A DNA stretch of 64,000 nucleotides, from the NCBI RefSeq assembly GCF_903914075.1, contig NZ_CAIWNQ010000005.1, forward strand, positions 164,456-228,455, in the 5' to 3' direction. The translations under genes were made by a program, and so were the position numbers. How positions within the stretch are numbered: the stretch's first letter is position 1; every line of letters starts with the position of its first letter. The DNA is from Ruegeria sp. THAF57. GTDB taxonomy: Bacteria > Pseudomonadota > Alphaproteobacteria > Rhodobacterales > Rhodobacteraceae. Positions 1 to 8,280 of the stretch are shown in pieces. The notes beneath the pieces are model-generated. The model was not told the origin of the DNA. It saw only the letters and a list, made by a program, of their open reading frames with translations, and made no database searches.

Positions 1-1136
1 ATAAAGAAATTCGGAAATCCGGCGATAGCTGTGCCCAGATTGGCCTTCATCCCGTCGGACCACGCGTCCCGCAAGCTCAGGCCATTTGTTCCATTGATTT
101 TCAGAAATTCGACCGATTCCGTGACATTGAACCCGGTGCCCCAGATCAGGATATCGGCCTTGGTACGCGTGCCGTCAGAGGCGATGATCTGATCGCCTTC
201 GATTGCGGCCACACCCCGCGGTACGACCGTTACGTTGTCGCGTGCAAGGGCAGGGTACCAGTCGTTAGAACTGAGGATGCGTTTGCAGCCGATCTGATAG
301 TCGGGCGTCAGCATGGCGTGCTGGGCTGGGTCCGAGATCGCTTTTTCCAGCGAATTGCGCCACATCTTCATGGCAAAGTTGACGGCCCCCTTGTCGCCGC
401 GAAAGACCCGGTGGCGATATTCGAAAACCAGATAAATCATTTTTCGGCGAAGCCGGGGTAATATCGGCAGGCGTTGATACAGGCGGCGGACCCACGGCGC
501 GATCGGTCCATCTGGGCGGGGCAGCACATAAGGCGCGGTGCGCTGAAAGATCGTGACTTGGGCTGCCATCTTCGCGATCTCAGGGACGAACTGGACAGCC
601 GAAGCGCCTGTTCCTACAACCGCGATACGTTTGCCTGCGAGGGGAACATCGTGGTTCCACTGGGCCGAATGAAAGCTGGGGCCGGGAAAGCTGTCTGCGC
701 CGGGAATGTTTGGAATACTGGGGATATGCAGGGCGCCTATGGCAGAAACAAGAAATCGGGCCGACCAGAGCTGACCCTCGTGGGTTTCGACCTGCCAACG
801 CGCTCCGTCCCACCGCGCCGCCTTCAGGCGCTGGTGAAAATGGCACAGGTCGTAAAGCCCTTCGTCCTGTGCGACTTTTTGTAGATACGCCTGTATCTCG
901 GCCCCGCCCGCATAGGCGCGGCTCCAGTCAGGGTTCAGATGCGTGGCCATGGAATACAGGTGCGAAGGCACATCGCAGGCCACACCGGGATAGGTGTTCT
1001 CGCGCCAGGTCCCGCCGATATCGCCTGCCTTTTCAAGGATCGCGATTTTGGTGATCCCTCGCTTTCGCGCCTCGATCGCCATGATCAGACCCGAGAACCC
1101 CGCGCCAACGATCAGCATATTCGTTTCATGTTCCAT
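1..1136 (-). CDS. FAD-dependent monooxygenase, Baeyer-Villiger/FMO type (3' end cut by window edge)
   Basis: A flavin monooxygenase that should use NADPH and O2 to oxygenate a ketone or an N/S-containing substrate in the cytoplasm. About 378 residues are visible and the C-terminus lies beyond position 1. An FAD-binding GAGFSG motif sits near residues 10-15. A Baeyer-Villiger-like fingerprint (F-x-G-x3-H-x3-W) lies near residues 147-157 and is followed directly by the NADPH-binding GTGASA motif. The C-terminal GLSLRDAWSDGMKA block is also typical of the family. The start is an ATG followed by EHETN; a second ATG six codons in is possible. It is the last visible gene of a minus-strand run behind a Rieske oxygenase and an 81-residue protein, so it may act on the same substrate. 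The family call is firm and the substrate is unknown. Confidence 0.85.
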   Translation of the reverse strand, partial: MEHETNMLIVGAGFSGLIMAIEARKRGITKIAILEKAGDIGGTWRENTYPGVACDVPSHLYSMATHLNPDWSRAYAGGAEIQAYLQKVAQDEGLYDLCHFHQRLKAARWDGARWQVETHEGQLWSARFLVSAIGALHIPSIPNIPGADSFPGPSFHSAQWNHDVPLAGKRIAVVGTGASAVQFVPEIAKMAAQVTIFQRTAPYVLPRPDGPIAPWVRRLYQRLPILPRLRRKMIYLVFEYRHRVFRGDKGAVNFAMKMWRNSLEKAISDPAQHAMLTPDYQIGCKRILSSNDWYPALARDNVTVVPRGVAAIEGDQIIASDGTRTKADILIWGTGFNVTESVEFLKINGTNGLSLRDAWSDGMKANLGTAIAGFPNFF

Positions 1137-1223
1137 GCGTCCGCCCCTCCCAAAGCGACCGTGGTGGTGCGATCAGGATATAAACTGCACAGGCACGTGG
1201 ATAGGGTCCCGTAGGGTCAGGTG

Positions 1224-1469
1224 CTAATCCAAAAAGTCCAACCGATGCGCACGCCCATATGCAGCCAGTCGCGCGTTCAAGGCGTCTGCCTCGGCTGCGC
1301 CGAATTCCAGTGCAAAGACAAAGGCGTGGGTCAAATAAAAACAGGCCGCGTCGATGTCCTGCGCGGTCTCACACTCGTCAGCGGCCATGGTATAATAGCG
1401 GATCAAGGCGTCAAAATCATTGCGATCATGCGCCTCAAGTAACAGACGGTCTAGATCTGTCTTGTCCAT
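1224..1469 (-). CDS. Small acidic hypothetical protein, 81 aa
   Basis: A small, acidic, predicted all-helical protein (MDKTDLDRLLLEAHDRNDF start; ends HRLDFLD) that I do not recognise as a named family. The first half resembles one helical-repeat unit, with alternating Leu/Ala and charged residues, but the similarity is too weak to call. It lies 46 nt downstream of the Rieske oxygenase on the same strand and upstream of the flavin monooxygenase, so it is probably cotranscribed. A role as a small accessory or assembly partner of either oxygenase is inference only. The same frame is open upstream to about 1892, but that part overlaps the Rieske gene and has non-coding composition, so the ATG at 1469 is preferred. 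Confidence 0.55.
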   Translation of the reverse strand: MDKTDLDRLLLEAHDRNDFDALIRYYTMAADECETAQDIDAACFYLTHAFVFALEFGAAEADALNARLAAYGRAHRLDFLD

Positions 1470-1515
1470 TCGGTCTCCGTCAGGACGGTCGGCGCGGGCC
1501 GACCGGTTTGTGGTT

Positions 1516-2670
1516 TTATTCCGCGCGACCGTTTTCGATCTGTGTTGCGACCCAGTGATGGAAGTTATGCGTCGGCCCGTCCATCGCGGGTGAGAAGCGA
1601 CCGCCGTCGAACAGAACACCATGGCGGCCTTTCTGCATTCCTTCGACAACAAAGACGTCTTCTTCGAACACGGTTTTCCAGAGTTGCGCGTTCGAGGCGC
1701 GCAGGCCGTCATGCTGGGGTGTGTCTTCGATGCTTTTGGCATAGTACAGTTCGATATGCTCGACCGTGTTTTCCTGATCGACGGGTTCCAGCACGATTGC
1801 AAAGGCATGGTCGCGCTGCACGCCCAGCAGGACATTCGGATAGAGCGCCACATACTCCGCGCCCTCATCCCATTGGTCGCTGAGGCCTTCAAAGTCCTCG
1901 AAGGTTGCGCCGTCCTGATCGGTCAGTTGCCGATAGACCAGCGTGCCCTGACCGGAATAATGCCCGCGCTTTTCGATATTGTAGTGATCCTCAAGCCGGG
2001 AATAGCTGTTCAGGCCGGGGTGGACCCACGGCAAGTGATAGCTTTCGCAATAGTTCTCGACCGCCAGTTTCCAGTTGGTCTTGACCTCCAGTTTGAACGA
2101 GGATGTCTCGCCGCCGTGATACACGGGCTGGTCAAATTCCTTCCAACGCTCCAGCAAAGCGGCATGGGCGTCCTCGAAGGCAGGGGCATTGCCGTCCACG
2201 TTCACAAAGATCACGTCGCGCCAGACATAGGATCGCACGCGGACCAGCCCCAGGTTCTTGCGGTCAACATCCTCGTGGGTGTTGTGGCCGGGGCCGCCCA
2301 CATGTGGGGTCGCGCGCAATTCCCCTTTCAGGCTGTAACACCAGCTATGGTAGGGGCAGCGGATCGCGCCGCCGATTTTGCGGGGGGTATCGACCAGAAT
2401 CATGCCACGGTGGCGGCAGGTGTTCTGGAAAACGCCGACCTCTCCGTCGCGGTCGCGCACGATCAGCAGGGGCATTCCCAGAAAGTCGACCGGCTTGGCG
2501 TCGCCTTCTTCGGGCACATCCTTGCCGAACCCGATCCCGGACCAGTTCGCATACAAGACCGATTTCCGTTCTTCGGCGAAAACGGCCGGGTCGATATAAT
2601 GTTCGTTAGGCAGGCCGTTGGCGACATTTACATCGGCCAGGACGGAGGACAGCGGGCTATGCTTGTTCAT
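1516..2670 (-). CDS. Rieske non-heme iron oxygenase, alpha subunit, quaternary-amine demethylase-like
   Basis: A 384-aa Rieske oxygenase. The Rieske [2Fe-2S] ligands are visible as C85-x-H87 and C105-x2-H108. The catalytic iron site is the block ENYCESYHLPWVHP, giving H212 and H217, with the third acidic ligand probably in the FEEDVFVVEG stretch. Between the two metal centres, aromatic dioxygenases usually carry Asp (D-x-Y-H). Here it is Glu209 (E-S-Y-H), as in carnitine and glycine-betaine monooxygenases. Demethylation or hydroxylation of a quaternary or tertiary amine is therefore more likely than ring dihydroxylation. AGGAGA lies 7 nt before the chosen ATG; a longer in-frame start has no such site. 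No ferredoxin-reductase partner is adjacent. A LysR gene lies just upstream and an MttB-family gene is divergent beyond it. Confidence 0.85.
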   Translation of the reverse strand: MNKHSPLSSVLADVNVANGLPNEHYIDPAVFAEERKSVLYANWSGIGFGKDVPEEGDAKPVDFLGMPLLIVRDRDGEVGVFQNTCRHRGMILVDTPRKIGGAIRCPYHSWCYSLKGELRATPHVGGPGHNTHEDVDRKNLGLVRVRSYVWRDVIFVNVDGNAPAFEDAHAALLERWKEFDQPVYHGGETSSFKLEVKTNWKLAVENYCESYHLPWVHPGLNSYSRLEDHYNIEKRGHYSGQGTLVYRQLTDQDGATFEDFEGLSDQWDEGAEYVALYPNVLLGVQRDHAFAIVLEPVDQENTVEHIELYYAKSIEDTPQHDGLRASNAQLWKTVFEEDVFVVEGMQKGRHGVLFDGGRFSPAMDGPTHNFHHWVATQIENGRAE

Positions 2671-2769
2671 CGGGCTCTCCTGAAGGTGTGCTGGATGCGT
2701 TTTATCTGTATTGGCGGAAGGGAAGGGCACCACACAACATCAGAAATCCTCATCAAAGAGTGATTTCAC

Positions 2770-3675
2770 CTAAACCGAACCGTTCTGCACCTCTTGAATG
2801 ATCCAATTCTTCAGGGCGCGCGCGCTGTCGGACAGGTCTTCATCGGGACGACCGACAAGGTAGAACTGGTTTGGCGCGGTCAGTTGATGCGGACCGATTG
2901 TGACCAATTTGCCGGATTGCAGCATCGGCTGGATTAGCCGCTGCCATCCCAGCGCCAACCCTGCCCCCTTGCGGGCAAGCTGCAAGGCAACCGAATAGCT
3001 GTTTACGCGAGATTCAATTGGAATTGTGCCGCTATACCCCAATTGCTGAAACCATTCTGGCCAGGTTGTCCAGCTACGGTCTTCGGACTCTAGGTGAATT
3101 AACCGCTCGGCTGCAAGTTCATCCAAACTGGCGCCGATCAGTCGGTCGGCGACCTCGGGGCTGGCGACCGGCACCAAATGATCGCGGAACAAAGGCGTAT
3201 TCGTCAGGCTGGGATCACTGTCACGGCCATAGCGGATAAAGAAGTCAACATCCGGCCTGTCGCGAAAGGCGCGATCCTGAGACAATTGATCAACGTTGAC
3301 CTCGGGCATGTCGCGCCAGAACCGGATGACAGCCGGGGACAGCCACAGGGCGGCAACGGCCGTGGTCGATCCCACCGTGACCTTTCCGACCGAAGCTCGA
3401 TTCCGGATTGCGCCCAGAGTTTTCGAGACACGCGTGAAAGAGGATGACAGTGCCTCGTACAAGGCTTTTCCATCTTCGGTCAGATCAACGCCCCGGTGTT
3501 TTCGTTGGAAAAGGGCTGTGCCCAGATCGCCCTCAAGCGCCTTGATCTGGTGGCTGACCGCGCCGGGAGTGACCGAGAGTTCCTCGGCTGCGTTCTTAAA
3601 GCTCAGGTGCCGCGCTGCGGCCTCGAACGCGGATAAGGTGGTCAACGGCGGGAGGCTATAGTGGCGTCTGGACAT
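2770..3675 (-). CDS. LysR family transcriptional regulator (GcvA-like)
   Basis: A 301-aa LysR-type regulator. The N-terminal winged helix-turn-helix (residues about 8-65; LSAFEAAARHLSFKNAAEEL followed by VTPGAVSHQIKALE) has the spacing seen in GcvA-like members. The remainder is the periplasmic-binding-fold effector domain. It is upstream of and colinear with the Rieske oxygenase (about 100 nt gap) and divergent from the MttB homologue across roughly 200 nt, so it probably controls one or both in response to a pathway metabolite. The ATG starting MSRRHYSL is chosen over a TTG four codons upstream. The family is certain; target and ligand are inferred. Confidence 0.88.
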   Translation of the reverse strand: MSRRHYSLPPLTTLSAFEAAARHLSFKNAAEELSVTPGAVSHQIKALEGDLGTALFQRKHRGVDLTEDGKALYEALSSSFTRVSKTLGAIRNRASVGKVTVGSTTAVAALWLSPAVIRFWRDMPEVNVDQLSQDRAFRDRPDVDFFIRYGRDSDPSLTNTPLFRDHLVPVASPEVADRLIGASLDELAAERLIHLESEDRSWTTWPEWFQQLGYSGTIPIESRVNSYSVALQLARKGAGLALGWQRLIQPMLQSGKLVTIGPHQLTAPNQFYLVGRPDEDLSDSARALKNWIIQEVQNGSV

Positions 3676-3878
3676 GATGGGTGGCAATCATCGGCGGGTT
3701 TTGGATTACTTTCATTCACCTCAGTATTGGTAATTCGACGGGTGAAAGCCAGTCAGCATTTAAGAGTATAGCGGATCGTTTTCTGGTCAATGTCGCTTCT
3801 TGCAAACAGATATCGCAATCAGTGACGTGCGTGGCCTGCGAATCCTCCAGTCTGGGGGCAAGATCGGAGGATTGCCCC

Positions 3879-5426
3879 ATGAACATTCGCACCGCCACCC
3901 GCGCAGGAGGCCGTTCCGCCCGCCGCGCCCTGCGCACCGCGCCCAATTTCGACATGCTGCCCGGCCTGACCCGTGGCATCCCCTTGTGTGAGGTGATGGA
4001 CGGCGCGCAGGTTGAACGCATCGACAATGCCTCAATGGATATTCTCGAGAATGTGGGTGTCCAGTTCCGCGATCCCATCGCGTTGGAGGATTGGAAGAGG
4101 GTTGGCGCCAAGGTCGAGGGTGAGATGGTCTATCTGGATCGCGGGTTGGTGCGCGATTTAATCGCCACCATCCCCAGCGATTTCACCTATCACGCGCGTG
4201 ATCCGAAAAAGAATGTGCGGCTGGGCGGGCCGCATTCGATCTTTGTGCCGATGACCGGCGCGCCCTTCCTGCGCGATCTTGAGGATGTGCGCCGCAATCC
4301 GACGCTGGACGATCTGGCGATGTTCCACAAGTTGGCCCACATGCTGCCTGCGCTTCATTCCAGCGCCCATCACATCGTCGAACCCTATGACCACCCGATT
4401 AGCCAGCGCCATCTGCGGATCACCTATTCGTCGATGAAACATTCAGACAAGACCTTCATGGGCATGACTACCAGCCCTAAAAACGCCGAGGACGTGATGG
4501 AGATGTGCGCCATCCTGTTCGGCGAGGAGTACCTAGAGGATCACCCGGTCACCACCGGCAACTGTAACGGCAACTCGCCTTTGGTTTGGGATGAAACGAT
4601 GCTGGGGGCCATGCGGGCCTTTTGTCGCCGCAACCAACCGGTGCTGTGTTCGCCCTTCGTACTAGGTGGGGCGAATACACCGGCATCCGTTCCCGCCACA
4701 GTGGCGCAGTTGAACGCCGAGGCGCTGAGCGCGCTGGCCTATACGCAGGTCATCCGCAAGGGTGCGCCCGCGATCTACGGGCATTACTTGTCGACCGTCT
4801 CGATGAAGTCCGGTGCGCCGATGGCAGGCACGCCCGAGATCAGCCTAATGAACTTTATGATTGGCCAGATGGCACGGCATTACGACGTGCCGTGGCGCAC
4901 CTCGAACACTTTGGGCGGAGCCAAGACTTTTGACGCGCAGGCTGGATACGAGTCTGCCACCACGTTGCAGGCGGTGGTCCATGCAGGTGCCAACTATATA
5001 TGGCACAGCGCGGGTTGGAATGAGGCCGGGATGCACTGTTCCGTCGCAAAGTTCATCGTCGATGCGGAACAATGCGCAATGGCCTATCGCATGGCCGAAG
5101 GGCCGAAATGGGATGATTTCGATCAGGCCTTCGCCGCTGTTCCCGATGTCGGCCCCGGCGGACACTATCTGGGCCATCCGCATACGCAGGACAATTTCCA
5201 AAGCGCCTTTTTCATGCCTGAGATGTTCGACAACAACTCGATCGAGCAGTGGCAGGCCGAAGGCAGCGTCGAGATCACCGAACGCGCCCTGACCCGGGCC
5301 AAGACCCTGCTGGCCGAATACCAGGAACCGAAACTGGATGAGGCCAAGAACGAAGCGCTGCTGGATTATATCGCCCGACGGGAACAGGAAATCCCGGCGG
5401 CGGATGAGTTGAACCAAAGCTATTGA
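3879..5426 (+). CDS. MttB superfamily (trimethylamine methyltransferase-like) protein, non-pyrrolysine
   Basis: A 515-aa member of the MttB superfamily, whose characterised members transfer a methyl group from a methylamine or betaine to a corrinoid protein. Family hallmarks are the AGTPEISLMNFMIGQ stretch in the middle of the TIM barrel and the C-terminal block GPGGHYLGHPHT followed by F-P and E-Q-W-x3-G. No in-frame amber codon is present, so it is a non-pyrrolysine member like MtgB. CGGAGG lies 8 nt before the chosen ATG; the frame is open upstream but has no site. It is divergent from LysR and Rieske genes and convergent with the FAD oxidase. No corrinoid-binding protein or reductive activator is encoded in the window. 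A methylated amine or betaine substrate is inferred from context. Confidence 0.85.
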   Translation: MNIRTATRAGGRSARRALRTAPNFDMLPGLTRGIPLCEVMDGAQVERIDNASMDILENVGVQFRDPIALEDWKRVGAKVEGEMVYLDRGLVRDLIATIPSDFTYHARDPKKNVRLGGPHSIFVPMTGAPFLRDLEDVRRNPTLDDLAMFHKLAHMLPALHSSAHHIVEPYDHPISQRHLRITYSSMKHSDKTFMGMTTSPKNAEDVMEMCAILFGEEYLEDHPVTTGNCNGNSPLVWDETMLGAMRAFCRRNQPVLCSPFVLGGANTPASVPATVAQLNAEALSALAYTQVIRKGAPAIYGHYLSTVSMKSGAPMAGTPEISLMNFMIGQMARHYDVPWRTSNTLGGAKTFDAQAGYESATTLQAVVHAGANYIWHSAGWNEAGMHCSVAKFIVDAEQCAMAYRMAEGPKWDDFDQAFAAVPDVGPGGHYLGHPHTQDNFQSAFFMPEMFDNNSIEQWQAEGSVEITERALTRAKTLLAEYQEPKLDEAKNEALLDYIARREQEIPAADELNQSY

Positions 5427-5442
5427 AAAGCGGTGGGTCCGT

Positions 5443-6783
5443 TCATTCGTCGCGGGCCCGCCATTCCTTCCACCGTAATACTGCATTCGCACCAAGCTCG
5501 CGGAAGGGCTGCGGGGGCAGGCGTTTGGGGGGGTGCTCTGCTTCGAAGTGCCGGGTGATGTCCGAGCTGTGTCCGCAGGCGCGCTCGGCCGCTGCGATAC
5601 CTGTCAGCGTCCCGCGTGCGGTGCCCAGCCCGTTCTGGACGCAGCCGGAAAAGACACCCGGTTCGATCTGTCGCGCGACGGACACACCATTAAGGCTCAG
5701 ACACAGATGGCCCGCCCATTGGTACTGCATTGGCAGGCCTGCCAACTGTGGAAAACGCTGATTAAACTTGCGCTGCATGACTCGCGAGGCGCGTTCAAGA
5801 TCGCGCGCCGTCGCGGCCATGCCAGGACGCAGCGCGGCGCAGGTCCGGGTAACGATACGGTTGCCGCCCTGACCTGTATCTATCCGCCGCATCGTCGTGC
5901 CCATCGGGTCAGACGGGGTTACACCCCAGCGCGTCTGACCGCCGATACGGGCCATTTGGTCCACGTCCAACTCGGGCGTCATGGCAGCAAAAAGAAACAG
6001 TTGCATCAGTCGGTCGGTCTCAATCCCGAAGCTTTCCAGATGACCGTTCACCGTCAGGATTACCGTGCCCGTGCTGACCGACCCGCGCACCGTTTGTACC
6101 TGCCACGCGCCGCCTTGTTTCTGAAACCCAGTGACGGCCGAGTTCTCGAATACCGCGACCCCATCCCCGACAAGCCCAGCCGCCAAACCGCGCACATAGC
6201 CCGCCGGTTGCAACATCACCGTCCCCGGTGTGAAAAGACCCGAGCGATAGTGGCGCGATCCGGTCAACTCATACATTTGCTGTGGGTCCAGCATTTCACT
6301 GTTTTCGCCCAGACTGGCCAGATGCTGTGTGTAGCTTTTGTTATGGTCATGCCCGGCTGCACTGGCCGCGCCGTTCACTTTGCCCGCCGCAGCGAAATAG
6401 TTCGGGTCGATCCGGTATTGCTCGACGGCCTCACGCGCGAACGCAATAGCGCGGCGGTTCAATGCGATCATCGCCCGGTCATCGCCCGCGCCCGCATAAT
6501 CGTCCGAGGCCAGATCATGCGGCAGGTCGATCATAAAGCCCGAGTTCCGCCCTGCCGCGCCTTCGGCCACACGCCCCGCTTCCAGCACTACGATCTTGGC
6601 ACTGGGCTGCAGTTGCGTCAGACGCCGGGCTGCGGACAGCCCGGCAAACCCCGCGCCGATGATGGTGAAATCAGCGGTTATGGTGTCGACCAGTTCCCGC
6701 GCGGGCGGGGGATCGCCCAGAAGGACGCTCCACGCCGCAGGCCCACGGTGCAGGGGCAGGGTGCGGGCGGTGTACCTGCTCAA
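5443..6783 (-). CDS. FAD-dependent amine/amino-acid oxidoreductase, PuuB/OrdL-like
   Basis: A 446-aa DAO-fold flavoprotein. The FAD-binding motif GAGFAGLSAARRL is near residues 42-54, followed by VLEAGRVAEGAAGRNSG, as in gamma-glutamylputrescine oxidase (PuuB) and OrdL proteins. It should oxidise a C-N bond of a secondary or primary amine to an imine or aldehyde that the adjacent dehydrogenase would oxidise. The start is TTG, overlapping the stop of the aldehyde dehydrogenase (TTGA), which implies translational coupling. It is the last gene of the GntR - DapA-like - ALDH - oxidase operon and converges on the MttB gene with 16 nt between stops. A D-amino-acid or hydroxyproline-type oxidase is an alternative because of the DapA-like neighbour. 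Confidence 0.8.
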   Translation of the reverse strand: MSRYTARTLPLHRGPAAWSVLLGDPPPARELVDTITADFTIIGAGFAGLSAARRLTQLQPSAKIVVLEAGRVAEGAAGRNSGFMIDLPHDLASDDYAGAGDDRAMIALNRRAIAFAREAVEQYRIDPNYFAAAGKVNGAASAAGHDHNKSYTQHLASLGENSEMLDPQQMYELTGSRHYRSGLFTPGTVMLQPAGYVRGLAAGLVGDGVAVFENSAVTGFQKQGGAWQVQTVRGSVSTGTVILTVNGHLESFGIETDRLMQLFLFAAMTPELDVDQMARIGGQTRWGVTPSDPMGTTMRRIDTGQGGNRIVTRTCAALRPGMAATARDLERASRVMQRKFNQRFPQLAGLPMQYQWAGHLCLSLNGVSVARQIEPGVFSGCVQNGLGTARGTLTGIAAAERACGHSSDITRHFEAEHPPKRLPPQPFRELGANAVLRWKEWRARDE

Positions 6784-8276
6784 TCCACGGCCTCATCCGA
6801 GTCATCGGCCAGATCAATCCAGATTGTCTTTAGTTGGGTGTATTGATCATGGGCGTGAACCGAGTTGTCGCGCCCGCCAAAGCCGGATTGCTTGTAGCCG
6901 CCGAAGGGCGTGGTGATGTCGCCCTCGCCAAAGCTGTTCACCGTGACCGTACCGGCCCGGATCGCCCGAGCGCCGCGAATGGCGCGTTTGACATTGGCCG
7001 TGAAGATCGAAGCACATAGGCCATACTCAGTGTCATTGGCGATCTTGATGGCCTCGTCAAAGCCCGAGACTTTAATCACCGACAGCACGGGGCCGAAGAT
7101 TTCCTCGCGCGCCAAAACTGCGTCGTTGCCGGGCACCTCAACCACCGTGGCCTCGACAAACCCGTCCTTGGCAGTGCCGCCGATCACGACATTCCCGACC
7201 TGTTCCAGATAGCCGCAGACCTTGGTGAAATGCCCCTCGCTGACCAGCGCGCCCATGCGGGTTTCCGGGTTCAGAGGGTCGCCAATATTCCACTGTTTCG
7301 CGTGATGCGCGATGCGTTCCAGCAGTTCGGCCTTCACGTCCTTATGCACGATCAACCGGGACGAGGCCGAGCAGTTCTCGCCCATATTCCAGAACGCGCC
7401 GTTGACGACATGCGCGGCCACACGGTCCAGATTTTCGGCATCCTCCATCACGATGGCGGGGTTCTTGCCGCCCATCTCAAGCACCACCTCTTTGGCGTTG
7501 CTTTCCGCCGAATAGGTCAGGAACCGCTTGCCGGTGACGGTGGAACCGGTGAAGGACACCATGTCGATATCCATATGTCGCCCGATGGGCTCGCCTACCT
7601 CGGCCCCGCCACCCGGAACAATGTTCAGCACGCCGCGCGGCAGACCGGCCTCCATCGCCAGTTCGGCCAAACGCAGGGCTGTCAAAGTGGTCTCAGCCGC
7701 CGGTTTCACCACCACCGAACAACCCGCCGCCAAGGCTGGCCCGATCTTCCACGCCAGCATCAGCAGGGGGAAGTTCCAAGGCAGCACCAGCCCCACAACG
7801 CCAATCGGTTCACGCACCACCATGGCGATGTGGTCGTCGCTGGCCGGCGAGACCTGATCGTAGATTTTGTCGATCGCTTCGGCGTGCCATTTCAGGCAGT
7901 GGATCGTCTCGGGGACGTCCACGGTTTCGCAGTCATAGATGGTCTTGCCGCTGTCGATGCTCTCCATCACCGCCAGTTCACGGGCGTTGCGGGTCATCAG
8001 CTTGCACAGACGTATCAGAACGTCCTTGCGCTCGGACGGGTGGAGTTTCGACCAGCAGCCATCTTCAAACGCTTCGCGCGCCTTTTCGACGGCAAAATCC
8101 ACGTCTGCGGCACCGCAGGCGGCGATATCGGTCAATTTCTCACCTGTCGCGGGGTTCACCGTCTCGAACGTCTGGCCCGAGATCGCGGGGCGATAGCTGC
8201 CGTCGATGAAGGCCCCGGTGGGCAGGTCCAGCCCTGCGGCGATGGATGTGTATTCGTCCTGTGTCAGCAGTTCCAT
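6780..8276 (-). CDS. NAD(P)-dependent aldehyde dehydrogenase, PuuC-like
   Basis: A 498-aa aldehyde dehydrogenase. The catalytic cysteine is C302 (GENCSASSR), the general base is E267 (LEMGGK), and the NAD-site asparagine lies in PWNFP. The C-terminus (FGGYKQSGFGGRDNSVHA, then LKTIWIDL) closely follows the gamma-glutamyl-gamma-aminobutyraldehyde dehydrogenase (PuuC) group. It would oxidise the aldehyde released by the neighbouring FAD oxidase. The ATG is preceded by GAGGGG, which overlaps the end of the DapA-like gene 4 nt upstream, so expression is coupled. No gamma-glutamylpolyamine synthetase (PuuA) or hydrolase (PuuD) is nearby, so the substrate may not be a glutamylated polyamine. Confidence 0.87.
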   Translation of the reverse strand: MELLTQDEYTSIAAGLDLPTGAFIDGSYRPAISGQTFETVNPATGEKLTDIAACGAADVDFAVEKAREAFEDGCWSKLHPSERKDVLIRLCKLMTRNARELAVMESIDSGKTIYDCETVDVPETIHCLKWHAEAIDKIYDQVSPASDDHIAMVVREPIGVVGLVLPWNFPLLMLAWKIGPALAAGCSVVVKPAAETTLTALRLAELAMEAGLPRGVLNIVPGGGAEVGEPIGRHMDIDMVSFTGSTVTGKRFLTYSAESNAKEVVLEMGGKNPAIVMEDAENLDRVAAHVVNGAFWNMGENCSASSRLIVHKDVKAELLERIAHHAKQWNIGDPLNPETRMGALVSEGHFTKVCGYLEQVGNVVIGGTAKDGFVEATVVEVPGNDAVLAREEIFGPVLSVIKVSGFDEAIKIANDTEYGLCASIFTANVKRAIRGARAIRAGTVTVNSFGEGDITTPFGGYKQSGFGGRDNSVHAHDQYTQLKTIWIDLADDSDEAVD

Positions 8277-8280
8277 TGCC

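Noticed and set aside
3879..5426. Pyrrolysine-encoding MttB with in-frame amber codon
   Set aside because: The frame is continuous to its TGA stop with no TAG inside; the same holds for the second homologue at 39522-41039.
5533..6846. 437-codon plus-strand open frame opposite the FAD oxidoreductase
   Set aside because: The minus-strand protein has full family motifs and operon overlaps; the plus-strand translation is Arg/His/Pro-rich antisense of GC-rich coding DNA without a ribosome-binding site.
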